DNA from: Stratiolaelaps scimitus
Lineage: Eukaryota > Arthropoda > Arachnida > Mesostigmata > Laelapidae
DNA length: 64,000 bases
Assembly: GCA_019614645.1 (NCBI GenBank)
Contig: JABWDB010000037.1
Location: forward strand, 2,133,501 to 2,197,500
Direction of reading: 5' to 3'
This document shows positions 1 through 13,900 of this stretch, one piece after another. Positions within the stretch are counted from its first letter, which is position 1, and each line of letters begins with the position of its first letter. Both the position numbers and the translations under genes were made by a program. Under the pieces are notes generated by a model. It was given only the letters and a program-made list of their open reading frames with translations, was not told where the DNA came from and did no database searches.

Positions 1-2600
1 CCATAATTGATCTTTTCGCGATATCTGTTAATAAAAACAAACAAAGAACCACAAACCAGCACCATCACCACCACCACATGAACATGATTAGACTGCTCCG
101 TATAGTCAAGGTATATAATACATGCTTTCATATAAAGATGTCGCTGTCATTCCAGCCGGAATTGGCTACAACCGGCGGTGTTTGCTTGCGTTAAATTGCA
201 GCAATCGTGATACCCTCCAAGTAGCTTTCTCATACATATTTGGCAGAGGTAGCCAACGAGAATAGCACTCGCCGAGCTGGGGGGTCTGCAGCGTACCCCC
301 CACGGCAGCGTACCCCACAGTGAGGGAGAATATCAAAGAAATGCTGCAGTCCACTGCAGGCCCTGTCGTAACTTTGGTGGTTAGCACCCGCGCTTCTTGT
401 TGTCGTTGTCACCATCGTCGTCGGAGTTATGAGACGTTCTTCATTTCTCATAGAACGATGTCTAAGCATGCAGTTGCTGCAGTCGTGGTTATAGAAGATG
501 TAGCCGTGGAATCGTACGGAACACCCCGGGTTGACCCAAGAGTAGATGTGTTGAAATATAGCCAACAGTCGTCCTTACCGCTGAAGCAAGCACCCATGTG
601 TTTGTAGGCGCTATTTCCCGTCGTTGAGTCCACACGCTGAGTGACACCACACACACAAACACACACACACACACACCAATGACCAGTAGTGAGTGCGCTC
701 TCTCTCTCTGTCTCTACCCTGAACGAGTGTTAAACTCGCATTAACGACGTCCCTTGACGTCGAGATTCTTTGGTGGTCACCTACGATGGATGGTGCCCTA
801 CGAGTGGCTTTGCCACTGTAGCCGGTCAGGAGAACCCAGTATATCTAGCTACCCCAGCGATGCAAGAGCGTCAGCCGCCAACAGCAGGTCTATGATGATC
901 AAGCAGGCCTATGACGATACTCTCTGTTGGTGCCATTCTAATACCCCTCTGTGTCTAGGTTAGCTAACCTGACCTGCGTAGATGGTTAGTTTAGGTACGC
1001 AGCCGGAACAGCGTGTATGCAATATTTAGCGAGTAATGGATCTGGGAAATGGGGATCAGCGAGCGAGAGAGAGAAAGCGAGCTTGGATCAGGAAGAGCGA
1101 AGCAGCCGCTCTGAGCTTTATCATTTGTCATCATCTGCTCACTACCACGACTCGTCTACGCAAGGCACAAAGCGGAAAGTAAAATACCCCACGGCCACCA
1201 CCATAGTGTGGGGTGGGGGGTGTTTGTTGCCAACATACAGCCCGTTTTGTAGTCTCTTACACCTGGCGTGACGTTTCCCTATACATAAACTCTCATTTAT
1301 CCGCCATCGTGGCCTCTTCGTCCGTTACCAGTCACTTACTCGTTGTCAGCTCCGTCCATCTGTTCGTTTCACCACTCCCGTGGTAGCATGGTGGTCAGGA
1401 TATATGATATATAATATACATATATATATATATACTCGGATATTGACCATCTTACCAAACTCCAGAACCGTGCGTGTGCCAAGCATCTCAAATGCCGACG
1501 CATGCTGAACTTGCACTAAGCTCAATGAAAGCTAGCTTCTAATATTGGATATTGTACAAAACATATATCATACATAGGTTATAATTCAAGTTTCGTTGAA
1601 AATTGACAAATTCGCCTGTCCGAGCGAGGTCACCACAATGACGAATTATAATAACGCATCTACGTTGAGCTGCTGCTCCTACTGCTGTTCACCCACCACC
1701 GCGGTATCATTCGACGGAATGCGTGTGTATCTACGGGTGGTAGACGCTGGATCGTCGACAGCGAGTACGGAAAATGAATGAGGACAAACGCTTGAAGGGC
1801 AAGGCTCTTAAAAGGCCAACTGATGATGGGGGTTGTCGGGGCCAAAATGCAACCAAGCGTCGTTTGGCGCCTCTGATGCTGTGCGTAAAATTAGCGCATT
1901 AACGTCGCCTGCCGTCTACGCTTACCTCGAGGTCGAAATGACAACATAACGACGACGACAACGACAACGAGGAGACCAAGAGGTGTAATCACGGCGGCCC
2001 CACCACCCCCCAAACTCCCCCGCCCCCCGGGGGTTTGCGTTTCGAGTTTTGTCTACGAGTGTGCGTTTTCATTTCGTTGCCCGTTCGCTCTCCTTCAGCT
2101 CCTTCTCGTTCTCCTGGTTCCTGGCCCCCTTGTGTTTCTCCTTCTATTATGTCTCCTGACCCAAGCAAGCGTTGTTGTCCTGTCTGCCTCCTCGCTCGAT
2201 CCGCTCCGAGCTTCTTGGTGACATGCAACCTCCCTGGACGAGTTGCGACACTTGTCGCCCCCCATCGCCGCCCTTAAGCGGAATGATCGGGGCTGGATGC
2301 GGGGCTTGCCCCAGAGGCGGGGCAGGGCCCAGAGTCGCCGGGTCGCTCGCCCGCTGGGTCGGTCGCACTGTTCGTCTCGTGGCGTGGCGTATAGCGCCCT
2401 TTGCAGACGGTGTGTCATGCTGACGCCGAGAAAGATGCCGTAGCGACGCGAACGGGAGCCATCACCAGATAGCAGCGGCTGCTTGCACCACTACGGCTGC
2501 TGTGGCGGTTGTACCGTTCCCTCTGGCGTTTATTTTCGTTGGGACGCGTCTAGTGCTGCTATTTAGAGAATGTATGTTGTATCCGACACGAGAGCCATCA
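1..2600. other. unassigned non-coding DNA
   Basis: No gene is recognised here. The stretch holds a (CA)n tract at 648-676, a perfect 14-bp palindrome at 957-970, and an interrupted TA tract at 1401-1434. From about 2000 the DNA becomes GC-rich, and several frames are open on both strands, as expected from composition alone. None of the short open frames shows a recognisable domain. Confidence 0.6.
648..676. repeat. (CA)n microsatellite
   Basis: A run of CA dinucleotides with one interruption. Confidence 0.9.
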
Positions 2601-4125
2601 CTATATATATATATATATGATAGTACGACCTGTGATCTCGCTGTGTGAGGCCGACTCTAGACCGAGCGAGCGGGCAAGCAAGCAGGAATTCTCTAAATTA
2701 CTGAGCCGGCGGACGTTGGCGGCACACGGCACATTCCCGACTCGGGGGTCCCCACAGGGTTGGATGATGGTCATAGACTGTCAAGCTGCCGCCGTAGCCG
2801 TCGCAAGCAGCAGCTCCAGACTGTTCTCGCGCCGGCGTCAGCGACGTCCTCGTGGAACGGGCTGGCGGCATCCGCCGGACAGCGGCTGCGGCGGTGGCAT
2901 TGTGGCTATGTCTCAGGAAATGTCGGCTTGCCTGCAGCCGTCGCCGCCCGCCCGCCCGCCGTCGTCGTCGTTCGGCTCTGCAGATTCCCGGGCAGCGAAC
3001 GAACGAACCAGCCCTCGCAGGATCTCTGTTCAGCGTTTGAAAAATTGAAACGCTAAACTTCCAGCTTCATGTACTGTCGCGTTCTGTATATGTATATACG
3101 ATGCACATACAATAGCTTGCGGTGGGGTTGCGCATCTAGCATTCATGTACATATATCTCACTGGTAAGGATGATACCGCCGAGAGAGTGTACTTAGATAG
3201 TGCACGAGTGATCGAGAAGGCTTGACGAAGACGTCCACGCTTGCTTACCTACATGTAATGCTTAGTTCGTATTCGATAAGCTTCGATTGTATTCGCGCTC
3301 GAGTTCGACCGCTTCGGCAACCGCCTGATTCACTTGTGGGCGCGGATTTACCGAACGAGAGGAACTCTACGAGAGCAGCACAGCACAAGCGGCGGCTATG
3401 GCAACAAACATAAACAATGCGACGTCTAGGAGGAGACGGCGGTGGTAGTATTTATGATCGTATTTATCAAAAATGCACAGACGCACCGCATCCGAGTGCA
3501 AATGCACATAATCATTTTTCCAGCGGGATGTCGTACGAGCTGGAATGCCGACTGCAACTTGGCCGCACGTGGCTCTCCGGTTCTAATCCCACGGGGTGTA
3601 TACGAATACGTTGCGGTATCTACTTGCAAATAGGTGTCAATCAGGAAAGTTATTCAGAAATTAAATCATATTGAATCATAAATCATATGCCGTTCATCGC
3701 TACGTACGATCGACTTCGTTCACCACCATCCGCATCATGTGCACGCGAGACATCTGGCCATCGAGACGAGCGAGAGAGAGAGAGCACCATCTGAAATATC
3801 CGGCCACGTCGCGGACCCTCGGTTGAAAGGCCGACAAGAGAGTGGTAGAGCAATGCCGACATCGTAATGTACTGTTTGTAGTGTAAACAGGACGAGGACA
3901 GTGGTGTCTTTATTATGACGCTTCGTACCCTACACAACACGCCCTCCGCCTTCCTTGTCAAGCCAGCCTGTATATATATATATTTATATATATATATGTA
4001 TATCTATGGTCGCACTTGGATGAAGAGGATGCTGTATTTCACCATCAAGCAACAGTTGAAAATAGAAAATAGAAGATGAAGGAAGCAAGTATTAAGACTG
4101 CTCCGGGTTGACCACAGCAGAAGCC
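2601..4125. other. unassigned GC-rich then AT-rich DNA
   Basis: No gene is recognised. There are short TA tracts at 2602-2618 and 3971-4004. Segment 2640-3050 is GC-rich and open in all three plus frames. A lone B-box-like motif (ggttctaatccc, 3579-3590) hints at a tRNA-derived fragment, but no matching A box or SINE body is clear. Confidence 0.5.

Positions 4126-4153
<28 letters not shown>
4126..4153. repeat. (TA)14 microsatellite
   Basis: Pure TA dinucleotides. Confidence 0.95.
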
Positions 4154-4157
<4 letters not shown>

Positions 4158-4187
4158 CGTAACCTTATGAGCTGATGAACGTAAGGC

Positions 4188-4240
4188 TAAAGCGTTTATT
4201 GATTTACTAACGGAACTGCAGGTTTACAATGCTCAGGTTA
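4188..4240 (-). repeat. SINE-A/LINE shared 3' tail fragment
   Basis: The reverse complement reads as a gapped version of the tail seen at 47224-47285 and 40698-40760: a match to the 'gaacttaagc' block, then 'ctgcagttccg', then a 'taaatcaataaacgc' end. Only the tail is present, so this could be a truncated LINE or a truncated SINE copy. Confidence 0.6.
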
Positions 4241-4548
4241 AAAGGACAAAAAAAGGGTTGGACTTGCCTCAAATATATTTACATCCGGGTGTGTGTCTGC
4301 AAATTTTGCTGTTGCTGTGACAATTGGTAAAATAGCAAGGAGAGAAACCCGGTTTGGACACGTGTAGCGCTTTCAGAGTTAGCTACTAAATAGTGTAATG
4401 TTCATTACGGTGGTTGCAATGGATTTAGCACCGAACGTATCCAACTAATGTTGTAGGAGCAAGCGGTCGGAGAAGAAAAATTTCAAGATGAACGTTGATG
4501 AATATCTGTATCATCGCTCCGAGATACCTCAACATCTTGACGCCCATC

Positions 4549-4553
<5 letters not shown>

Positions 4554-4613
<60 letters not shown>
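4554..4613. repeat. (AT)30 microsatellite
   Basis: Sixty bases of pure AT, the longest uninterrupted TA tract in the window. Confidence 0.97.
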
Positions 4614-4616
<3 letters not shown>

Positions 4617-5104
4617 GCCTTCAGCTCAAGAAGGGCGCCACAAATGAATATGACATTTTGTCCGCTGATTCATTCGTGTGGCCGGCGGCGAACGCCTGCC
4701 CGGTTCCGGGGTTTGGTGTAGTGTTTGCTTCAGTACACAAAGCAATGTGCATCTTCACGCGCCACCTGCTCCACGCTCCCAACATCGTTTCCAGACCAGT
4801 GTTGCTTTACGGACTCTCTCTCCCTCTCTGTCTCTCTCTCGTTCCCTCTCTATCTCACTCTATTCAGAAGCGGAATATCCAACCGAGCGGACGCGGCGAC
4901 GGCGGACCTGCAATAACAAACCAATTTTGCAACAACGCCAGCCACTGACACACAACGTGCTCGGAGTCCTGACTGTATTCGGCATACAGACGTCATGGAC
5001 ATACGTAGATACACATGCACCCATCGACGTGAGCATATATGACATATTCTGCCATCGTCCCTGCTGTCCACGGTCGCGCATCAATACATCCGTGTCCCTC
5101 CATC

Positions 5105-5124
5105 CATCCATCCATGGATGGATG
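5105..5124. repeat. perfect 20-bp palindrome
   Basis: A (CATC) array meets its own complement at a central ccatgg. The half-site is catccatcca at 5105-5114. Confidence 0.9.
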
Positions 5125-8100
5125 AATTGTTCACCGTTTATGTGCAATGCATGACAATGTGTTCCTCACGGCGTCTGTTGTCGTCTCTTCTATCTCTTCA
5201 TTGTCGCAGTGATCCACGTGGTAGCATCAGCAGCAATTCTGCTTGTTAGCTACTGCCATGGGCGCCAGCATCAGGGGCTCGACTGTTATTGCGCGTTGTT
5301 AACGTCACATCGCAACACAAATAGCATGTACAACGACAACAACAATAACATCATTATCATCCTCACTACCGCCAACAACAGCGGCAGCAACAACAACATC
5401 TTAATGATGGCATTATCACAACAACAACAACGTATATGACATCGTCTGCTGATGATATCGGCTGCTAAGCTTGATAATTATTATATGGTGTCTGCATGCA
5501 CTCCGTCGACGTCGAACGTCCAGATCGTGGTTGTCCGATGCTGCTGATGATCGATGCTGATGTGGGATGAATCGAGTTTGGTTTCCGCTGGGTCGGCGTC
5601 CCCGTGCTTATCATTATTAGCATATCTCATGGAAATCGTCTGCGCGGCCACCGACACCGCCGGCCGGATCCTATCGTCTATCAATCCATCCATCTGTCCC
5701 CGTCTCTTGAGGACACATCCTCAGGACAATGACTCAGCATTTATTGCTGTGATATTTACACGGATTGTCGGCATGAATCATCGCGTGGTAGTCGTAGCGG
5801 TAGCAGCAGCGTTGCCAATGTTCCTATTCCCAAAGAAAAAGATATTTTTCAGCGGCAAGTGACGACCTTGACAAGCAGCTAGGTTCTATGGTTCAACGCG
5901 CCCGGGATGCCTGGACTGTATATGCTCTGTACGCTTCTGGCGACCGATCGCAAAGAGCCACCGCTAACAACAACAACAACACACCTACAACGTCACTACT
6001 GGCAGCGTAACGCCGCTGGGCGCTCAACAACACGGGACTGAAAATACGCAGACGCATGGTAAACCTCAACCTCCCGCTTGGCACAAGCCTGGCCGTGGCT
6101 GGGAGAGATGTGCCACTTCGAGCACCCTCCATTGAGCCTGCTTTCCGATAACACGTTTGGTAATAACCATTACTACGGCCGTCGATCGGAGGACACATGA
6201 CTGGCCTGGGGCCCACGAAGTATGCGGCATTATGCAAAATGGGAGATGGGGTCCCCCTTCTCTCCCATGGCCTGGCGGCCTGGGCCCGAGCTATTTCGAT
6301 GGTAGTCGACGGATGGAAGCAACGCCGACGCCGACAATATCCCGAATCGGCGTTCGGGCCATAGGCTCCGCTTGGCGGCCAGCCAGTGAGCAACTGACGG
6401 CGGTAAGTAACCGAACAGCTCGAAGCACACAACGCAAGCTCGCTTCCCATTGCTAGATCTCATTGCGATGACCTTGACAAGATAATATCCAACACGCAAA
6501 AAACTGAGAGATCGTACCAGCCGTCGGCTGGATAGACAGGCCGACAGAGGGACACGCTGCGCGGTGGGGGGGTGGGGGGGTGGACGAGTGCGTGTTTCGG
6601 TGGGCCAGACATTGAGATAGCTTGCGAACATTGAGATGAGCGTGGCGAGATGGCAGGGGCGTCAGTAACTGGCGGCGGCTGGAGGGGGCCTGAGCGGGGA
6701 AGGGAATCACCAGAGATTAATGTCTACCGAAAAATCGCACACAAACTCACAATGACATCAAGCCAGTCAATTTGGCAGACAATCAAAGAGACGACTCTGG
6801 TTGAGTTCACTGGGCTGCAGTTGATCCCTTCGAGAGCGGTATCCAACGGGGGGTATTCGATCGCGGCGGACTGGAGAAGGCTTTCCTTTTCTTCATCCCC
6901 ATCGTCTTCCACCGCCTTCCGATCTGGGGGGATGGGGGTGGCCTGATAGGTGCCTGCATCCCCCGGCCCCCCTCGGGCCTGCCGGAAGTCCAATGAAAGC
7001 GGGCGGCCAGGCCAGCCGGCCACAATTAGGTGGCATTATTTCAAATAAAAACTACAGACCCACTGCAGTGTCCCCCCACCCCGCTACGTCCTATCCCTGT
7101 TCACTGTCTATCGAACGTACGTACTGCTCTTAGTCTCTTCCACTCTGTCTTCTATCTTTTCGTGCTACCACGATTTAGTGCCCCCGCCCGGCCACGGCCC
7201 CGATCTCGGGTCTCTTGCCAAGGAATTCCCAAACGCTTGCCTTGCCTCGCTTCATCGCCTATTGCCCGGTGGAGTCCGACATCCATCTCCGGCTCCTGAG
7301 TGATTTCGTGGAGCGCGAAAAAACGGACATCGCATCGCCGCCACCGCTGCCAGCGAAAGCCAACATCATACGTCCATCGGTACCTCCCTTCATTCAAGCA
7401 GCGACAGCCCAAACGGACAGAGACCGAATGTGATCGGCAGCCAATGCTAGCGACCACATCGGTTGAAAATCACCACTTATCTGTGCGGATGGCTGTGTAG
7501 TGGCTGTGTGTTATTGGCTCGTTGACTTTTCCCGCTTGCTGTGTTACGGCTGTTACGTACGACAGGGAAGGATATAGAGTATATCCTTCGTTGCTCCACC
7601 TCCTCCTGTGCTGCTCCTCCTTGTCCTCCTCCTGCTTCTGCTCCTTCTCCTGCTCCTGCTACTACCGATGTCCATCGAACGCACGAATGAACGAACGAGG
7701 GAAACGAACGCGGATGAAGCAGCAGATTGGAGGGTCTCAGCCGCCGCCGCCGCCACCGCCACACTTGCGACTGGAGATTGGGAACGGTCGCCGAGCGCTT
7801 ATGGGACGCTTATGGAACTGGGCCTCGGTTGGACTAGCGTCGATGCAGGACGACGAAGAGGAGGAGGTCGAGGAGCAGCAGAAGGATAGAGGGAACTCAT
7901 TCCATTCAATCCGAACGAGGATTCGACCAACGTTTAGGATGATACGGCGACATGAAGAGGCACAGGAGACAGCAGCAGAAGCTGGCTAGCTAGCAGCAAG
8001 CAACCGACCAACCACAGGAGCGTAGCCGAAGAGACAGGGCCTGAAGAGGGGATTGTTGGAAGGATCTGTTGATGGGGGGGACAGTGGCCTCGTGTTCCCG

Positions 8101-8444
8101 GTGGCGGGCTAGTGGGTGTGTGCGTGACAGACTGACTGAGTGAGAGTGAGTGGATAGAAGTCGTTTATAAAAATCCTCGCTTGGTGGACTTGTCGCAGAG
8201 GTACCACCGGGACCGACAGGACCCCCGAACACAAGGGAAAAGACCGTCAACTCTTGGTGGACGGCCAATATGGAGCCGCTTTTGGGGGGGGCTCGGGCTG
8301 CCTGACGCGGTGGGACGTCGGCTGGTTGTCGGAAGGCCAGCAGGCAGACACATCGTTATCCTGGATTAGCTCAACGAGGCGCGCCACCACACCGCGCACA
8401 GCAGTATAGCACAAGCAAGACTCCCGCTCACACATATAAACGCA

Positions 8445-8447
8445 TAT

Positions 8448-8482
<35 letters not shown>
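8445..8482. repeat. (TA)n microsatellite
   Basis: TA dinucleotides with short interruptions on the left side. Confidence 0.9.
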
Positions 8483-8486
<4 letters not shown>

Positions 8487-8889
8487 ATGCTTGCTGTTCT
8501 ATGCTGTCCCGGCCATCTCTGCTGTATGCCACGGCCGTTCTGCCAGGCGCCCAACGGCCACCGAGCTTCCGAGACTGGATGATGTTCGTTTGTCGCAAGC
8601 GGTGTGTCGTGCGTAGTCCTCTATGTAAATTGTCTTCCAGAAAACTCTCTTAGGACGGCCAGAGCGACGTGTGGGGGTGAGGCATCGGGGAGGGGGTTTA
8701 GGGATGGCCTTCGGTCGCAGGTGGCCGTGACAACGAGCACAGCAGTCCACAGCGAGGATGAGTAGGATGAGGAGACAACGAGGTCCTGTGAAGAGCGAAG
8801 TGAAGCCACCACACCCCCAGGAGTGAGGCGGCAGAGAGGACAACGGCAACGACGACCGAGCCGAAGCTGCTGAAACGTCCTTTCCCAGA

Positions 8890-8925
8890 CCCCCCCTGAT
8901 CCCCCGGATTCCCCCGGATCCCCCC
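8890..8925 (-). repeat. 10-bp C-rich minisatellite; minus-strand G-quadruplex motif
   Basis: Four C runs (8890-8896, 8901-8905, 8911-8915, 8920-8925) sit 9-11 bases apart, joined by 4- or 5-base spacers of the type tgat or ggatt. The minus strand therefore has four G runs of at least five with 4-5-base loops, which fits the canonical G-quadruplex pattern. Confidence 0.85.
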
Positions 8926-9595
8926 TGATGACGCCATTCAGGCCGCAGAGTTTTCCACAGAAGCGGGTGGCCACACAGCCGCGTATATCTATGTATCTCC
9001 CTCTCTCCGAGACTCCTATACCATATACTATATATATATATATATGGTTGGAAGAAAATACGAGGACCTTTTTCTGTATTCCCACTATCTCTCTCTCTCT
9101 CTTTGTCGCACGCCGGTGAAACGCGGACCTGACGGATGCGCCCTACCGTGTTGGGACGCGCCAATGCTGGACGCGATGTCACTGCTGCATTCGCAGCCAG
9201 CTACAGCTGAAGCGAACCGAAGAACGAGCCGGTCAGGAAGCAGCAGCGGCAGCTGCTATTGCTGTATCACCAAGCCCACTATTGTCTTCGCTTGCCAATC
9301 TCAGTCGCAATGGCTCTCCTGTCGGGCCGGCGGGGGCGTGTCCAGCCGCCAACGCCGGGTGGCCTCGTTCTGTCGACGTATTCTCGTTCGTCGAGTCTTT
9401 TGCTCCAGCTGGAACAGGAGTGGGACCATGCGCCTTTCGCCTCAGGCAAGGCCGTTCGCTTGGCAGGCGACGACCGTTCGAGCCAACTCAGGCCAAGCAG
9501 GAGCAGCATCATCGTCATCAACATTATCACCATCAACAGCAGCATCAGCGGCGGCGGCGACGGCGGCAGCAGACACAAAGCCGGCACCAACCAAC

Positions 9596-9628
9596 AGAGG
9601 CTCAACCGTTCCACCCGGTTGAGCCTCT
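9596..9628. repeat. 12-bp perfect stem, 9-base loop hairpin
   Basis: Left arm agaggctcaacc (9596-9607) and right arm ggttgagcctct (9617-9628) are exact reverse complements. The same arm sequences recur at 22810-22836 and at about 31499-31510. Confidence 0.9.
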
Positions 9629-10889
9629 AGTTGGAACACGTATTCCTTGCAGGCTGCGGCCGCCTGAAGGCACACGGGCGATCTCCTTCCTCGCCAGGAG
9701 GCGATCCCGTCTCTGACTAGCATCGCCGGCCACAGACAAGACGAGGCAGGCCTCGCCAAGTCATATGGATCTCAATAGCCGTGTTTCCCAACCAATGAGG
9801 CCATTCGAACGTCCGCCACCGTCTGGGCTTCAGCAATTCTCACTTGTCACATGCTCATTACATGACACCCGAGTTCGCATCCAACCTAGGAAATACGCCA
9901 TACTCTCAATCTCTCGCTCTCTCCCTCTCTCAATATATCTCTCTCTCTTTCTGTAGTGGGCGCGTGCGCGTCCGAACGACTCCATCGCAGTATCCTCTCC
10001 ATCGTCCAGCTGTTTCGGCCCATTGGATACACTTACCGGAATCGATTCGAATATCCCGAATCTATCGGCGAGTAAGGGCCAACAACGAAAAGTGCAGAAA
10101 AAGAAGGAGAGATCTATTATACTACTACTACTACTAACACGTGTGAGTATGTGTGTGAGTATGCACACCCACGTCAACGAGGGTGTGCTAAATTCGGCTT
10201 CGAGTTGCCGTCTCCCGACCCCGTCAGTACCCCCCCTTCGGTGATTAGTGCCTCTGGTCATATGCCGCTTCGTCTCTCATAGAGTATCTTCGCGAGCACC
10301 AGCAGCAGCAGTAGTAATAGTTGTCCACTCATTGTTCCCTTTCTCTCTCTCTCTCTCTCATCGTTCGCGCACTGTGTGTTTCGTCATACATGACGTCCTT
10401 CCGGCATTCACAATGAACGTCGCCATACGGCCATTGCAGAACCACGAACAGCAGCCGCACCACCAGCACCAATAAAGACAATCGCTGGCGTAAGCAAGGC
10501 CCAATACAGATGTTCGAGTTGTAGTCGGGGGGGGGGGGGTAGTGGCAGTGGTAGACACGGGAACAGAAGAAGGCGGAAAAGACAAACAAGCAAAGCTAAC
10601 AGGCTGAGAAACAACACCCTACAACGCACCTACGGGCCTCCCCTACCTATCCTACATCAATCCATCCATCGAACATTCGTTCTTGCTTTCGGCCTTGTGC
10701 CCAACTCACTTTCGGCCGATTCGAGGCCCAAGATCCGATCCCCGGGCCACCGCCAGGCCGTTCGCAGCTACCCAAACCGTCCATGAGTTTAACTCAGCTG
10801 GCCTGTTCGATGTGTGCAGTTCTATCGGCTGCAACTGTCGGCACTGCTACCCGTCACCGGCGCCAGTTCCATGGCCGAATGAAAGTGCA

Positions 10890-10891
<2 letters not shown>

Positions 10892-10929
<38 letters not shown>
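10892..10929. repeat. (TA)19 microsatellite
   Basis: Pure TA tract. Confidence 0.95.
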
Positions 10930-10933
<4 letters not shown>

Positions 10934-13900
10934 GTAAGTCCCGGCTCTGCCGGCCTTCGCTGAGTTCGTATTGTTTGCCTGTGTTGGCCTGTGATGCCCT
11001 GAGGCAACGGGCCTGCTCACCAGCAGGCTAGCATAGCAGTACGGTGGTGGTAGTCGCAATGCCATAATACCACCGCCACCGCCGCTACCTCTGCTGCCAC
11101 TGCTTAGGACAATCTTGAAAATGGTTGTGATTCTTGTAAAAGCAGAAGAACATTCGGGCTGTCACTGGGCTTGGAGGAAATAGCCTGTTACATGTGTTAC
11201 CAAATAGATATTTCTAATTAATAAAAAGAATAATAATAGAAATAGAAAATCTTTCACAAGAATCATGAATAGCGTTACATTTTATTCATTTGTCCACCTA
11301 TCCAAGTAGAACTACCCACGTGTGACCATAATCTCTTAGACTTGATAACTCAACCGGAAATTAATTTCCCTCCGTTCAAAGGCGCTCGTGCAACGAACAG
11401 AAATAGAGCAACACAAAATAGCTCCGCACACCTGTTATGTAAATATATGTAAATTACAGTCAGATGCCGAGATCGATCTGTCGATTGGTCGAACGATTGA
11501 CAGACACACACACACACACACACAGCTATGCTCCAGCCGTATTTCCAATACCACCATCACCACCACCACAACCATCACGTATATAAATAAAACACCATAC
11601 CTCGTATATATATATATATATATATATGGCTGAGGTACCTATCCACAGAAGGTGTACAGCTTTCAGACGCGAACAGATCGAGTTCACTTCGACCTGTGGA
11701 GAGCTCCTTCGTTCCTCGCTCTGGGAGTTGGCACGCGTGCTGCCACTTGGCCCAGATATAATGTGCTGCTCGTCGGATATGAGCCTTGCTGACGATTGGC
11801 ATCATTACTATTCATGCTCACAGAGCTCGATGGCGGGTCCACCACAGCTCGCTCGGCCTATGGAGTTATGCAGCTGAATTCGACTTGTACGTATTGTACA
11901 TGAACAACGAACCCACAGGAGTTCTGTCGTGCTGTCGTGTGACAGCGGAAGCCGGGTGAAGTTGGAAATTGATTGGCAGTGGTAGACTACCACGATACAT
12001 GCGTATATAATAACACTGCTACTGTTGCTGGTGGTCTCGCCTGGCCAGAGCATAGATAGGGAGACACTCTCTGTCTCTCTCTCTCTCTCTCAGACTCCCC
12101 GGCTCCCTTTCTCTCTCTCTCTCTCTGCGGCTGGCGTTTGTCGCTCACCGCTACAATTTGTTCATTCTGTTTCATAGAAATGTTACGCGTTTGCGTTCGA
12201 TCGAGCTGTGCACGCTGCTCCCCATATATGTGCCCTTGTCGGGGGCTCGCTCAAAATGCGGGGTGCTGCTTCATAAGGCGACATAGTCAGACGGTAGCAC
12301 CCTCGTACTTGCTCGGTCGGTCGGTCAGTTCGTTGGTTCGGTCCCCAGCAGCCACCTATCTACATGGATCGTCCAGTGGCCGATAGGCTAACGCACCTAG
12401 TCCAGGCAAATCTCCAGGGACGGCGCAAAGCGTTGGATGAGGTGAACACGACCATGTCCCTCTGTTTATGCGGCCGAAGCGAGCTGTTTCGTTCGGGCCA
12501 CTCAAACTATTTTGAATCGAAATTTGAGCTTTTGCCAAACGATAGTCCAAGCCGCCTCTCTCTCGCCCTCGAATCACTTTAAATATCCTGAATAGACCAG
12601 ATACGCGGACGGGCAGCCGGGTTGGCACACTCACGTACACGGTCTCGTGTACAGAATATATATATATATATGTATATATGCGTATATACATATACACGTA
12701 TATATGTATATGTGTACATACATTTATGTGCGTGTGTGTGCGCGTGTCTCTCTAATATCCGCGAGACACATAATAATCATCGAGATTGAACAGCTTAATT
12801 CGATTCTCTGCTCCGGCTCTCTCTTGTTCTGTAGACCCACTGCTGGGATGCAGTTGAACAAAATTAACGAGGAGAATTTAGCGGTCGACTAGAAACCGCG
12901 CCTCGGTTGCGGCAGCAGCAGCAGCAGCAGTAGCCTCGGTGATTATGACGAGTATTAACCAGTTTAAGCTGCAACGAACGACGGCTCGCCCATCCGCATG
13001 GCGAACTATTATACGTCGTCCCGGCCCGTTGGGTCACCTCCTACTCCTGGCAAAGCTAATTTGTGAACATTCATATGCCTCTGGCTACTCCTGGCTACCC
13101 CTGACTCCTGCTAATCTTCTACCTCCTCTCGTATATACATACGCTTGCATGTGACTCGCGCCTATAGTTCCCTTTGTCATTATTCCATTGAAATAGGGCC
13201 TTGAGTATGCGTCGCTACGATATGACGAAATAAGCTGAACTCGAGGTCATCTGGAGACCTCCTCGGTGTTTCTTGTGGAAAATGCTACGCTCGCATTACC
13301 GTTTGTCCTTTGCTCCTTGTAGGTAATGGCCTTGTGGCCTGGCTATGACAGTATGAGTGTATCATTTGATGCCAGTCGTCAAGTAATAATTATATCTGGT
13401 ACGAGGGGATGGCAGTGCCCTTCAGGACACTCACCTCGTTCCCCTCTTGGCTTCGAAACCTTAGGCGGAACTGACCCTTTTACTGTCAATCACCTCGAAG
13501 GGGTCTCCCACTGACTGATACGGGCCACCGGGGAGGGTCCTTACTTGCGCAGAGTCCTTTCCATCGCTGTGCATAGGCAGAGGGGCAATGGCAGCCATCG
13601 CCTCCCTTGGGACCGTGACCATGACGGCCTTGGTCTGACACCCCCGACTGTCCCCAATGCCTCACTAATTATTGTATATATCTTAAAACACGCAATTATA
13701 TATTTGAAATATCATCTGCTATCAATCGTGAGAGAGAAGTGTGTTTCGAAGATATAGCTGAGTGGAATGGCCCGAAAGTGATTGCTTACGGACAAATGTG
13801 GTAGGATGACAAAACTGATGATAATAATAACAATGGTCTGCGGACACATGTCGTGTAGCTCGTGCGTTATACACAATAGCTACAATTCTTCGGCAATTGT

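Larger units (their letters stand above)
4241..8440. other. unassigned DNA with simple repeats
   Basis: No gene is recognised. The contents are a long (AT)30 tract (4554-4613), a CT-rich tract (4813-4860), a 20-bp palindrome (5105-5124), AAC/CAA-rich DNA near 5330-5430, a G-rich block (6565-6585), and CTC/CTG-rich DNA (7590-7670). Open frames such as the one on the minus strand at 5893-6450 overlap others and have no visible domain. Confidence 0.5.
8483..10890. other. unassigned GC-rich DNA
   Basis: No gene is recognised. Long frames are open on both strands (minus 8499-9182; plus 9044-9622), but they contain simple repeats and overlap one another. A G-quadruplex motif (8890-8925), a TA tract (9021-9045), a 12-bp stem hairpin (9596-9628) and a CT tract (10341-10359) lie inside. 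Confidence 0.5.

Noticed and set aside
3530..3600. Possible tRNA gene with a B-box-like motif
   Set aside because: No A box at the right distance and no cloverleaf pairing.
8499..9182. 227-codon minus-strand frame with Gly-rich repeats
   Set aside because: The Gly-rich part is simply the 10-bp C-rich minisatellite translated; there is no other evidence of coding.
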